Source: Trichoplax adhaerens (taxonomy: Eukaryota > Placozoa > Uniplacotomia > Trichoplacea > Trichoplacidae). From it: a DNA stretch of 64,000 nt. Both the position numbers and the translations under genes were made by a program. The stretch covers positions 1,134,088 through 1,198,087 of the forward strand of contig NW_002060958.1 in the NCBI RefSeq assembly GCF_000150275.1, written 5' to 3'. The stretch's first letter is position 1. Each line of letters opens with the position of its first letter. The notes below the pieces were generated by a model. It saw only the letters and a list, made by a program, of their open reading frames with translations. It made no database searches and had not been told where the DNA came from. Shown here piece by piece: positions 38,701 through 49,363 of this stretch.

Positions 38701-41700
38701 TGCGTATCGAATTTAATTAGTCCTACAAGAGTGTAAGTGAGCTTTGAATGCTAAAATTCGAGTGATATTGACTGTAAAGTTGATTATAAGATAGATTCCT
38801 AAATTGAAGCAAAATAAATTAAAAGCCATATTGGTCTAGAATAAGAAAATTTGTTTTGCTCATATCCTGTAACTATTTATTTAAATGTAAAGACAGAAAG
38901 TTCTGGAAATATATCATATTTCTAGCTCATTGCCTGGCTACCAGATTTGATATTGTTTAACGGTTCAAAATGACATTGACTTACAACTTTTGCGGATAAT
39001 AAAACGTAAAATCGGGTAAAATCTGTATTAGATTATTGGAAAAGTCCCTAATGATCATCGATAGATTAGAATAAGCAGAATTAGCTGTCAATCTGTACTA
39101 TTACATTTTATTTTTCTATTGATGTTCATGTTTTCTTTATGACCATAAGTTATTACTATTTATGAACAATAATTAGGTAGATTCAAACTTTAATCATAAT
39201 TATTACTATTAATTACCAGTAAATGCCTCGATTTAGGATTTAATTTCTCGCTTATGAGAATAGTAATAAAGTCAATTTAAATCTACTTACAGGATATCGA
39301 TAGTCACGCTGCTGTTGATAAAATTGTGACGTTTAAGTTTTCGTATTCTAGCGTTGGATAGTCCCCTAATTTTATATTGCACCATCACATTCCTGATCAT
39401 TATTAAATTGCATTTATAATTAATCATTTAATAATATTTACAAAGTTTTTAAGGCTATTCCTTCCGGCAAATTCAATTCATAGATACTCTGTAATGGATT
39501 ACCATCAAGTTGTCTGCAATAAAAAAACAATTATATGCAGTCTTATGTTCTTTGTTTACAAGAGGATATTAATCTTATTCAAGGCCTGATTTCAAATTTT
39601 ACATTTAAAATCTAATAGCAAAGAGCCTCGTTTGCATCTTTTTGGCATTTAATGAGACAATTTTGCAAGCAGCTAGCAATATTAGGGTTTAGTGTCAATA
39701 TGATCGAAACTCTGATTTATAGTTATAATGGTAAATTTTCTGTCTGCGTTTTCAGATACAAAGTTAGCTGAGCTCCTCTATTATGTAGCATTTTATTCTC
39801 TGTCAACTTTATAGCTTTTGTAATTCTACTACGAGTAGTGATTGCAGGCATTAATGGATTCATTTAGAGTTTCACTGAATTTATAGCAATGGCATTAGAC
39901 TACTATATAATAGTTATCGTAAGAGGAAAATGGACATTATTGGATCTCTAGGTTAGGAAATTTATCTGCCTTTTTTCGTATGTGAGCGATTCATATAAGG
40001 CAGTTTGGTTATTTTTTTACTCTGAAATACTTTAAATCATAGACGCTAACGATACTTTTGTGGACGGAATATTGCTTCTTTCATTAGAATCTTCCTATTT
40101 TGATACACTCACAAGGATTTTAACTGATTCAATCCTGAAAAAGCTTTGGATTTGATGGTAGCAATTTTATTGGTAGCGAGCGATCTGAATATGGAAAAAA
40201 ATCTTATTCAATATTGCCATTCTTGCTGTCAAGCTTGCACTTATTTTTAAGCTCCAATTAAGAATTAACTCAGAAAACGTATATTTACAGAGTTTGAAGT
40301 ATTCTTAAATTTTTTAAGATGTAGTTGTGGACAATTTCGATTTCATTTTCATCTAAAATGCTAAAGAATAACAAAAGTGGAAGTTTATACTAAAAATATC
40401 AATTTGAACATTTGAGTAAAGAAAATATAGGGGAATTAATCCATACTGCTTACAGGAACATCAACGATGTTAAGTTCTGGAACGGATTAAAATTAGTTAT
40501 GTTGTTATCCGTTAAATCTCTGTGCATGTAAATTGAAAAGGTTAAAAGCCTGAAGATAAATGCTATCATACCTGGATTCTAATTTATTTAAACTAGTTCA
40601 ATCGCCCGTGAACTTACAAGGTCTGTAAGGATTTGAGTTCATGAAAGGCATTAGTACTGATATCAGTAAGCTTGTTGGACTGCAAATATCTAAATCAAAT
40701 TGTTGGATAAACTCAAAACCGTTATCTAGTGTCTAATATAATACTATATAACCTATATAACACGGCAATCATCGCTTGGTAGAATGAAATTGTACTAGTG
40801 TATATGCAAGGTAAGAATCTAAATTAGATTAAAATATAGCAATAACACAATGATTTATCACACTCTCATCGTAGTATAAATCGATATCAATTAAGAATAT
40901 CGGTATTTATTTTTTAGCCATCTATTAATGCTATACTGTACGTTGGAAAAAATTTACATTGATACTTACAAAGAACGCAATCTAGTAGTGCCGTTGAAGG
41001 ACTCAGATTGAATGGCTGTGATAGAATTCAGATCGAGCTTACTAAATAGAATGTAATATGTATAGCTAGGATTTACGCTGCATAGATATAAGCGTAAGTT
41101 TTAATACATAGCAGAAATATTATCTTCTTATAAGCTACTGTACTACATAGTTAATGATAGCAAAGTAGAAACATAATCTAAATCATGAAGACAAGTTTAT
41201 ATTGTTAATGTTGTAGACTTGCAGGATGATTAATATTTTTAGTGCAGTGAGAATCTAAACTATGGTTGATTGCATCTAGGTGTTTTTATGTCCTACTCCA
41301 TAGACTGGTCGTAGATAGAATTTATAACTAGATGAGATTGCATGCTTAGATGATACAGATGATTTTAAATATCCATTCTAATGTTTGGTTCAAAAGATTT
41401 CAAACTAGATGCTGACAGGGATTGAAGGCTTTTCAGATCTGCAAACATTCCGCTTGATATTTCGGTTAAGTAGTTTTGCGTTAGGAAACTAATTAAGACA
41501 AAAAGAAAGAGGTCAATTATAAAATGATGAAAGAAGGACTATCAATATCTAGTTTCTAGAACTATTAAAAGGTAGTCTAAATGATCGATAAATTAGAATT
41601 ATCTAATTAGAAATGATACAAACAGTTTACGCAAATTTAGAGCTTGAGAAAACGAATTGGAAGCAATATAGTCGATTCTGTTATAGCTGAGGTCACTAAG

Positions 41701-44700
41701 AGTCATTAAAAAAATGATATTATAATGAAGTTAACAATTTATTACGATTATATACGATATTAGGCGTATATGTGTCCTAAAAGCAAGGGAATATGTGTTC
41801 TCATCGTTTAAATTGATAGCTAAGGCAATAGATTTACCAGTAAAGTCTATCATTTTGGTTATATTATAGATGGAGAAATTAAACATGCCCATATTATAAC
41901 TGGCAACATAACGTCAAGATCTAACAACTTAGATGCTTCATGGGATGAATTCTTTATAAATAAATACAAATAAAAATTAAATACTACGATATACTAAATA
42001 GTAAAAACTCTATTTCTATTTATAAAGGAAGCCTTTGTACCAGTATTGTGTTAAACTTTGAATTTAATCGACCTATACTATGTGAAGGTATAGGAAATTA
42101 CTTCGTAATTATTTCTAGATTAGTGAATTCTATCGCAATTATATCTAAATCTATTTTCAGTGAAATAAATAGCTACAATTTTAAAATAAAATTGTGAACC
42201 TATTCCCGTAACTGAAGCATAGGGTACAGTTCTTAATCATAAGTATTGCATTTAATATAACGAAAATGAACGTGTTGTATGACTCTGTTTTCGAAGATAG
42301 AAATAATTTAGTATCGAAATAATATTATGGATTCGTTTTACTTAGAACAGGCAAAAGAAAATCTATGGTGTTAAGGCTGAAGACGTAAAAATTAGGAAGT
42401 AACGGTTGTAGAGGAATGCTTATATAGGCTTTAAATTGTATACGAATTCAGCTGCATAAACTGTTTAACTAAATAAGATAGCTATACAGCTCTCTGAAAC
42501 AACTTACAGTGTTTTAAGATTGGTTAAACAGGACATAGCGCCGTGATTGATATTTGTTAAATTATTTCTTTTCAATTCGCTATTTAATACAAAGTACAAT
42601 TAAAGTCATTGGGAGAAAATTGTAAAATTCGAGCAGAGATTTAAATCCTGAATTCATTAGAAACATTATAGTAGTACGAAGTCTTATAATTTGGATAAAA
42701 CGGGTAGAATACGAAACGGAATTTCAAATAAATACAGATATTGTAGGTTGGGAAGGCTGCAAAACGATCTTGACTCGATGTCCGCAATGTTGTTGATATT
42801 TAAATCTCTAATAAAGATATAGTTATCGGAAGATATTTGTCAATTATATCCGTGTTATAGTCTATAAAATAAATTAGTTTGCGCTGCGCAGAATAAATGA
42901 ATATTTAGTAAATGCACAAGAAATATATCCAAGTTTGCTTTTTAGATATAGCTTGGAAAGGTACAACTTTTACTTACAGGGTAATGACTTTGGCTAAACA
43001 AGTAAGACTTTTCCTTGCTATATAATTTAAGTTATTTCCATTTAAAGATCTACATAATAATAAGTCAGTAAAGGATAAGGCTGTGTTTCATTCCATCGAA
43101 AATTGAGCTTGCTTTATTCTATCCAAATATTAGTTATATAATACAAATTTAAAACGGAAATTCGACTATCTATTGATAACTCTTACGGTTATAAAAAATT
43201 TCAAGTTTTATAGGATGCCTTCTCGATAGTTTCAAATATTATTTTAATATTTAGCAACCAATATGCTGCTGCGAAATACTAACATTGTTTTAACATTTGG
43301 TATTCCACAAAATGCTCCTGATTCTATACGTCTGATATGATTATGATTTAAATCCCTATTGAACATAAAAATGACGAATTGATCCAAATTTATGAAAAAT
43401 TGAAATAGATGGTAAGATATAAATGCCATAATTTTTAAGATAATAGCAAGGAATACAGAATGTAAGATACGTCGTAAGGTACTACTTTTTTCTTAATACA
43501 TTGATTCGGATCATTTATATGATTTCACACGAGAAATTTGGTAACATAATATTATAAATTACTCATTGCAAAATGTGATAATTATGAGTTTTATGGACAT
43601 AAGGCAATAACATATGAAAAAGTTTTATGTCAAGATCTGAATATTTTGATCTATCATCGGTGTATTAATTTGTAGCACTGATAAAATACTACATTTGTAA
43701 GTAAAAATTTAAACACTAGATTAAATACAACACTTTGTCAAACCATTAATTTATAATAGCTCTATGAACTGTTGCATGGTATATAAAATGCAAAATAGAA
43801 ATTTTTTATGATTCATCAATGTAGCAGTTGGTATCGTTTTAGAATGTACATATTCTAGCATGAAGTAAAGTTAGGATTTTAGCTGGGATTATAATATTGA
43901 ATCATTTATTAATACATTCGTAACACATTAATTTAAAGAACAGAAGTGCATAACATTCATGTTGCATTATTGTAAGTGAAAAAAGAGAAGCTCAACATAC
44001 AGTATTTTTAATGTTGGAATACCAGCAAAGTCGCTTGCACGGATCGTCAGTAAAAAATTTTCACTTAAATCTCTAATATGGTCCATATAGTTAGATAAGA
44101 GGACAATATACGGTATAAAATATACAGAATAGGCTTTCCAACGTAAATGTTTAAATGATTGATAAATAAGCCAGATAGTAAGAGAATTACAAATATCAGT
44201 GATGTACATACAAGGAATATAAATTGTCAAGGCCTTTAAAAGCATTCGGCTGTATGTGACTGATGCTATTCAGAGGTAAATTCCTAAGCAGATTGAAGTC
44301 AGAATTGTAAGAATATCGCAATCCATATCGTATTATTGACTTCACAAAAGAATGATTTTTATTTTTTCAGCTCTAGTTTTCACTTAAGTGACTTTTAGAC
44401 TATATTTCATCTCACCATGTGTCACGGTAGTGAATCTACCGTGATGAATGATATCTTACTTAATTTAGACATGTATATGTATCACGTTAAGATAGTTATT
44501 AATTTGGATATGTGCATGAATTACTTTATGACTTAATATAGCCGATACCAACCTGTTCCTAATACAGGTTAAATTATACTAAATATAGTATATGAATTGT
44601 CAATGGTAAATTCAATATAAATCCTCTTAATTACAAGCTAGAGAAAAAATAAAGTTAATCTATAGCAATATTACAAATTCATTGGATTAGACTAGGAATA

Positions 44701-47700
44701 ACTTAATGTATTCACGAAGTCTTATTAGTAGAAATATATCACACATCATAAACCAGTTTAATGGCTAGAAAAGCTATTTAAATGATTGATTTTGAATATT
44801 AAATTAGACTTGCATTTTCTAGAATAAAGATATAGTTAGAAGATTCCGAAAGTGCATTTCTCAGTTATTGTTGCTTATTTAGGGTAATCTAATTAGTTTA
44901 GATTAGGCAAGTTTAGTTAAATAACACCATGGTAAACTCTTACGTGATATAGTGCAAAGTACATACAAATTCCTTAGATTCTTTAAGCAATTTAGCGTTT
45001 CGTTTTGAATCATTTTCATAGCGTTTCCTTCCAAAAATCTAGATAAATAAACATTAGCAACCTCTAAATGCCATAGTTAACAATAGAATTACAATTTATC
45101 ATCTAACAAGGTAATCAAAATCTCGCTAAAAATATTAAAATCTTTTTATATCAGTTCATTACAAGTTTTGTAGAGCAGTTAGATTGCAGAGGGTCCTCGG
45201 ATTGATCTTTGTTAAAAAGTTGTTACCCAAATATCTATTTCAAGTTAAAAATTGATGGTTGTTAAGGTTGTCTGATCGTAAAATACTATGCTTATTTTAT
45301 TTTAGATTGCTAATATGAAATAGGTATAGAATTATTCCTTATGATTTTGAAATAAAAACTGAATTAAAGTTAAGATAAGTTAAGATACTGAATTAAAGTT
45401 AAGATACTAATACTAATAGTAATTTTAAAATTGATCTAGCAATATCATTGATCTTGCCATTCTATGTTTAACATTATCCGATAATTTTTAATGCATAGAA
45501 AACTTACAAGCTCTTCAAATTAGGATTTAAGTCAAAATAATTCCTGTCTACTTCGATCAAATGATTCTCAGAGAGGCCCCTATAAGCATATTATTAGTTT
45601 TGTAAAGTCAACAAATATTAATCGCTCAGTGCATAGATGAAAATAAAATACATTGATAATAAGTTCTTCTATTTTAATGAATTAATTTCAATTCAACAGG
45701 TATTCATACTATATCTTACAATGTTATTAATGAGTTTAAATGCCGAAAGGAAATCGTGGCTACATAAGCGATAAGGTTGTACGCTAGATCTCTGGAAGAA
45801 ATCGGCTATTTCGTTAGTGTTGGAATACATCATAATGACATTGATTATGTATATAAAATGCTAATATCTTTATAAGTTGATAATTTAAGGCAGAAATCTG
45901 TAGAGATTGATGCCAGACTTGGACTAAATTCTCAGTTAATAGCTAAAAATTGGAGAAGTTTCCTAATCTATAGTTTAACCTACAAGCACCAGTTATGATC
46001 ATCTTAGCCTAATGATTATTAAATTAGAATAAAGTGCTAATAATATAATTGCTTTCCCGTGGCGTACAAATATTTCAGTTTGGTTAAACAGTTAAAAGTA
46101 TTTTGGCGTATTTCCTTTATTTGGTTGCCAAACAGCACCCTAAAGGAATATTGATGGGAAGAAAGTTAGTACCCAATCTTTAACTATGATTAAAATGTCG
46201 TAATATTTCTATGCCAAACACGTACAACAATTCAAGACTATTTAAGCCACTAAATAGTGCATCCGGGATGGTTTTAATGGAATTAAAGCCAAGACGTCTA
46301 TGAAGTTTATTAATGGAAAACAAGAATATAGATGTTAATGTTGATATAATTTCTACACATAAACCGCATATCTCAAGATATAAATAAGCATTAGTTGCGC
46401 TGGTAAGTTGAAGTAGAACTATAGCACTGTATTGATCAGATATGCAAATATAATATTAGTTAACAAAACGATGTGATCATGGAAAGCAGCCATGTTTATA
46501 TAAGCATTTTTTCTTAGTGTGCAAATAACATAAAGAACTCTTTTGATGCAAAATGGAATTGAAAATATAAGTTGTAATTGAAGGTATTACTGCTAGAAGC
46601 TGAGTATATTTCTAAATGTAAACACACAAGCCCATTATTTACTGCATCGTTAAATCAAAATGGCTCTGTTAATCCAATAGCGAAATGAAACTTCAGCTTG
46701 TAAGCTAGCAGAATTAATTATGAAGAGAATCTCAAGCATTCATTTATAGCGTAAATAAAGGTAAATAGCTTCGTATAGGCGACATTGAAATCAGAATTCG
46801 ACTTGTAAATGCATAGATAGTAACAGAATTGACTAGAAAGAGATACTTAAGCATCCATTTGTAGTAAAGGACTAAAAGCAGAATTCTTTATAGCTTTTAG
46901 TATGTAACTATTATTACTTTACTATAGAAAATAGCTAGAAAGTGATAGTATCATTAAGTTTTACCCTGCCAAATCAGAGAAAGGGGATTTATAACGTGAC
47001 AGTAAAGTAGTGTAATGTAGGTTATAATCGTATAGTTACTGTACAACTTCATGATAAAACATCAACTGTCGATTTCCTAATGTCAGAAAAGTAATCATAG
47101 TTGTTATTTAAAATTTGTTAATAATCAGAAAATTTAGAGGAGAGAGTAAAAGAAGATTCTATTGAAGAACTTGTTGAATTTTAAAGTCCTTCAGGGTCGA
47201 ATTATTGTAAGTGAAAACGTTCTTCTTTTTGTTAGGTTGTTTGCTGACAGCTTCAGTTCTGTGATTTTTTTATTTCTTCATTTTTAATGCTTAGAATTAA
47301 GTATTTGAAAGGTTGTTTGAGCTATCTCTCTAACATTTTTTTCTTAATAAATTGTTGTTCGGTTATTTCCCCCAATTTTTTTTGATGTCAAAGTTTCGTT
47401 ACGTCAACCAGAGTGCCACGAAAGTAGAATTAAAGTTTGTTAAAAGTTGTGTAGCTTGATCTCTACATTTTATATTTCATCATATATTTGGTGTATAATT
47501 AAATGTAAATAGCTCCTGTAATGTAACTAGTATTGTGATTGTAGACTGTTAGCCATATTTAGTATAATATGCGGTAGATGTTTATCCTAAGAGATATTTG
47601 GTAGCTATAACTATAGACTGTAGTGGTAGAGACTCTATGCTAGAGTACACATGACTATATACAGTAAGGTGTTGAGTTACTAATAAGGCTATAGGTAAAA

Positions 47701-49363
47701 ATAGAACTGTAAATCATGTATTAGGATATGGTTAATTCATTGTACTTTGGCTGGTGTGAATAATGTCTACGTAAGTACTGTAGTCGTATCCATATTGGAT
47801 TAATGATGGTCCGCAGTAGAATAGTCTTACTAAGAATAATTTAACAATGTGTAAAATAAGGTAAAAGGTTGACATGCGGATTGTAGCTGCGAATGCTACG
47901 AAAAGTATAAAATCATACAACTTTAGATTGTTCTGTTAGTTCGTTGTAGAAGTCTTTAGTAGTAGTATTCTGCTAGAGTAGAGCTGTGATTAGTTAATCT
48001 TTGTATAAGATTGAATAAAGCCCTTATTTTTCTAAAATTTGGAATTTCGTGATTGGTATATATCACAGCTCCGAGATAAACATGAATGGCTTTGCTAATA
48101 CCAATTGAATTCGAATACAACGATAGATAGATTGCTACAATATGTGATTGCTCTAATTTGAGTAATTATTTAGAAATAATGGTAAAAGCATTTATGATGA
48201 GTCAGATGAAGGTTATGAACCCGTTGAAGGAAATAAAAAAACATATTAGACAGCTTTGGCAACTAGATTGCTACGGCAATCATTTATATTAATAAATTCT
48301 ATTCTACAAGCAAAATCCACCTATAACGGGAATTGTATGTATCAAACAAGTAATAAATAATATTATCTATTATACAAATTAAATTTAGATTTAGCTTACA
48401 AGAAACGTAAGTTAACCAAACAAGCCAAGCTACTTTTGTTTAAATTTTGTAGAAAATTGTATGTTAGAGTCCTGGATGATATTTTTAAATGCGGGTATAT
48501 AAAATAGGTTAAAGGAGAAAAAAACAGATAATTAACTTTGCGTTAAGTTTTAAATTATCAAAGAACTACAGACCGAATAAGATAAAATTATATAACTTAC
48601 AAGCTGTAGATTTTTGTAGCATTACAAAAAGAGTTTGGTTCAATCCGTGAGATTGTGTTTCTTTCGAATTTACTGCGTTTAGCGTAGCCATTAGTATTAA
48701 CAAGATATTGTAATAGAAATTTCAATGCAATAATGAATTTTCTATTTATGGTTGGGTCATAATGCAAATAATTTTTGTTATCTTAGCACAATATGCTTAC
48801 AGAACTCTGATATTAGGGTACATGGTGAAATTTTCTGCCGCTATAGCCGTTAGATCGGAATTGGTTATAGATCTTGAAGATGAGAAGATGAAATTATAAT
48901 TCTCAGTTACAGGAACACTCTGAGACCCAATCATTATCAAGTATTGTTTTAGTCTATGGCTAAATAATTCTGCTCCAGTTCAGATCTTATAAACTTGATG
49001 CATAACGAAATACCGTACATCGATTTTAATAAAACTTACATTGCCAAAATTGCTGTTGCTGTTGTATTTCTTGAGGGAATGGTTTTCATACTCCCATATT
49101 TACAATTGATAATAGTATTGGAGCAGGTACAGAGCTTTGGACAAAGGCTAGAATAAGCTTAATATAAAATTACGATAAATTTATTAAAATCTTCTTACAA
49201 GGTTGCATATTATTGTCATAAATAGGCTGTATCTAAAGCCTTTTTGAAATCATAAAATTCAAAGTTTAGATACTTCGAGTTTAATATTTTACTGTTACTT
49301 ATTCAATTTACCCTCTGGTATATCAGCTAATGCAATGACCACAGCAATAAAAATAATCTTCAT
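28754..49363 (-). CDS. LGR / relaxin-receptor-like GPCR with about 40 LRRs (receptor A)
   Basis: The 43 exons, 5'->3': 49299-49363 (signal peptide), 49040-49147 (LRRNT cap), then single-LRR exons 48801-48872, 48601-48672, 48400-48471, 46226-46297, 45720-45791, 45508-45579, 45163-45234, 44001-44072, 43284-43355, 42978-43049, 42736-42807, 42508-42579, 41624-41695, 41417-41488, 40970-41041, 40618-40689, 40454-40519, 40289-40360, 39442-39513, 39291-39365, 38985-39047, 38727-38798, 38531-38611, 38283-38354, 37349-37414, 36920-36991, 36570-36638, 36384-36452, 36011-36082, 35827-35898, 35574-35636, 35353-35418, 35073-35144, 34296-34361, 33981-34061, 33039-33110, 32075-32152, 31777-31848, 31339-31413 and 30894-30965, then 7TM exon 28754-29765. 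Together they give 4047 nt, 1348 residues. Every internal junction has the same phase, two bases before and one after. The N-terminus MKIIFIAVVIALA is signal-like and precedes a CPKLCTC...C cap. By family it is a plasma-membrane receptor for a secreted ligand acting through G proteins. Ten LRRs are usual in relaxin receptors, so this ectodomain is unusually long. No LDLa module is visible. Confidence 0.85.
32235..32864 (-). mobile_element. solo LTR, 630 bp, in receptor A intron (inverse orientation)
   Basis: Read on the - strand it begins TGAGACAGTG and ends TTTTGTGACA. Perfect 5-bp target duplications AGAAG flank it at 32230-32234 and 32865-32869. It is the reverse-complement partner of the element at 37588-38218; about 10 of the first 100 bases differ. 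It lies in the intron between LRR exons 33039-33110 and 32075-32152. No internal retroelement coding sequence is attached. Confidence 0.88.
34478..34549 (-). pseudogene. degraded LRR exon of receptor A
   Basis: The position matches the 84-bp LRR exon 58563-58646 of receptor B. It has an acceptor (CTAG|A) and a plausible donor (GTTAAG), and starts in frame with LILESNRT. It then meets two in-frame stops. A different frame downstream still reads LRR-like (LNVLNLQSGNIF), which suggests an indel. The receptor A reading frame is kept if this exon is skipped. An alternative is that an unusual splice choice restores the frame. Confidence 0.55.
35219..35330. repeat. 61-bp offset direct duplication in receptor A intron
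   Basis: A 51-base stretch beginning ACCTATTTTGATATTTAATA at 35219 recurs without mismatch at 35280. It lies in the intron between LRR exons 35353-35418 and 35073-35144. The perfect identity points to a recent slippage event or an assembly duplication. Confidence 0.9.
37588..38218 (+). mobile_element. solo LTR, 631 bp, in receptor A intron (forward orientation)
   Basis: The ends are TGTTACAGTG and TTTTGTGACA. Perfect 5-bp target duplications CGGAA lie at 37583-37587 and 38219-38223. An AATAAA at 38035-38040 sits about 180 bases before the 3' end, as expected for an R-region poly(A) signal. It lies between LRR exons 38283-38354 and 37349-37414, so splicing removes it. Its inverse partner is at 32235-32864. 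A short open frame at 37675-37866 lies inside it and is not credible as a gene. Confidence 0.9.
44420..44926 (+). mobile_element. probable solo LTR, 507 bp, in receptor A intron
   Basis: It starts TGTCACGGTAGTG, very like the element at 59462, and ends AAATAACA. Perfect 5-bp direct repeats CCATG flank it at 44415-44419 and 44927-44931. The start contains a hairpin (CACGGTAG...CTACCGTG) shared with the 59462 element. An AATAAA lies at 44823-44828. The 3' end is less like the other family members, so the right boundary rests mainly on the direct repeat. Confidence 0.68.
46680..46880. repeat. weak ~115-bp direct duplication in receptor A intron
   Basis: Two blocks share words such as GCTTGTAA, CAGAATT, AAGAGA and AAGCATYCATTT in the same order: about 46695-46765, and about 46800-46875. 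The long intron 46298-48399 holds this plus the solo LTR at 47517 and no LRR exon that I could find. Divergence is high, so this is a modest claim. Confidence 0.4.
47517..48067 (+). mobile_element. solo LTR, 551 bp, second family, in receptor A intron
   Basis: The ends are TGTAATGTAAC and TATATCACA. Perfect 5-bp target duplications GCTCC lie at 47512-47516 and 48068-48072. A TATAAAA-like word (near 47907) and an AATAAA (48014-48019) are placed as in a U3-R-U5 unit. The body does not obviously match the 630-bp elements, so it is probably a different LTR family. It sits between LRR exons 48400-48471 and 46226-46297. Confidence 0.85.
49040..49363 (-). other. receptor A signal-peptide and LRRNT-cap exons
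   Basis: The first exon (49299-49363) starts MKIIFIAVVIALADIPEGK, a short hydrophobic signal sequence, and ends with donor GTAACA. The second (49040-49147) encodes CPKLCTCSNTIINC, the classic Cys spacing of an LRR N-terminal cap, then MKTIPS and the lead-in to the first LRR. Phases (2, then 2) fit the rest of the gene. A nearer GT donor in exon 1 would break the cap frame. No exon for an LDLa module is visible between them. Confidence 0.72.

Larger units (their letters stand above)
30894..40360 (-). other. receptor A proximal LRR exon block (25 intact exons, irregular lengths)
   Basis: Each exon is one LRR of 21-27 residues (63-81 bp) with the LxLxxNxI core; for example 35353-35418 encodes NLGENRIQELSCSEF. 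Donors are mostly GTAAG, but GTCAGT (34296 exon), GTTAGT (35353 exon) and GTATGT also occur. The length series from 40289 down to 30894 is the same as in receptor B, exon for exon, apart from the degraded exon at 34478-34549. This block adjoins the hinge and so is the membrane-proximal half of the ectodomain. Confidence 0.88.
40454..48872 (-). other. receptor A distal LRR exon block (15 exons, nearly all 72 bp)
   Basis: Fifteen LRR exons encode canonical 24-residue repeats, for example 46226-46297 with LGFNSIKTIPDALFSGLNSL. All are 72 bp except the most proximal (40454-40519, 66 bp). The regular lengths contrast with the irregular proximal block, so the two halves of the ectodomain have different histories or constraints. 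The corresponding part of receptor B lies beyond the window, apart from a partial exon at the edge. Confidence 0.85.

Noticed and set aside
49190-49260. Extra exon between signal peptide and LRRNT cap of receptor A
   Set aside because: A donor is present, but the in-phase frame has a stop and other frames break the Cys-cap reading.
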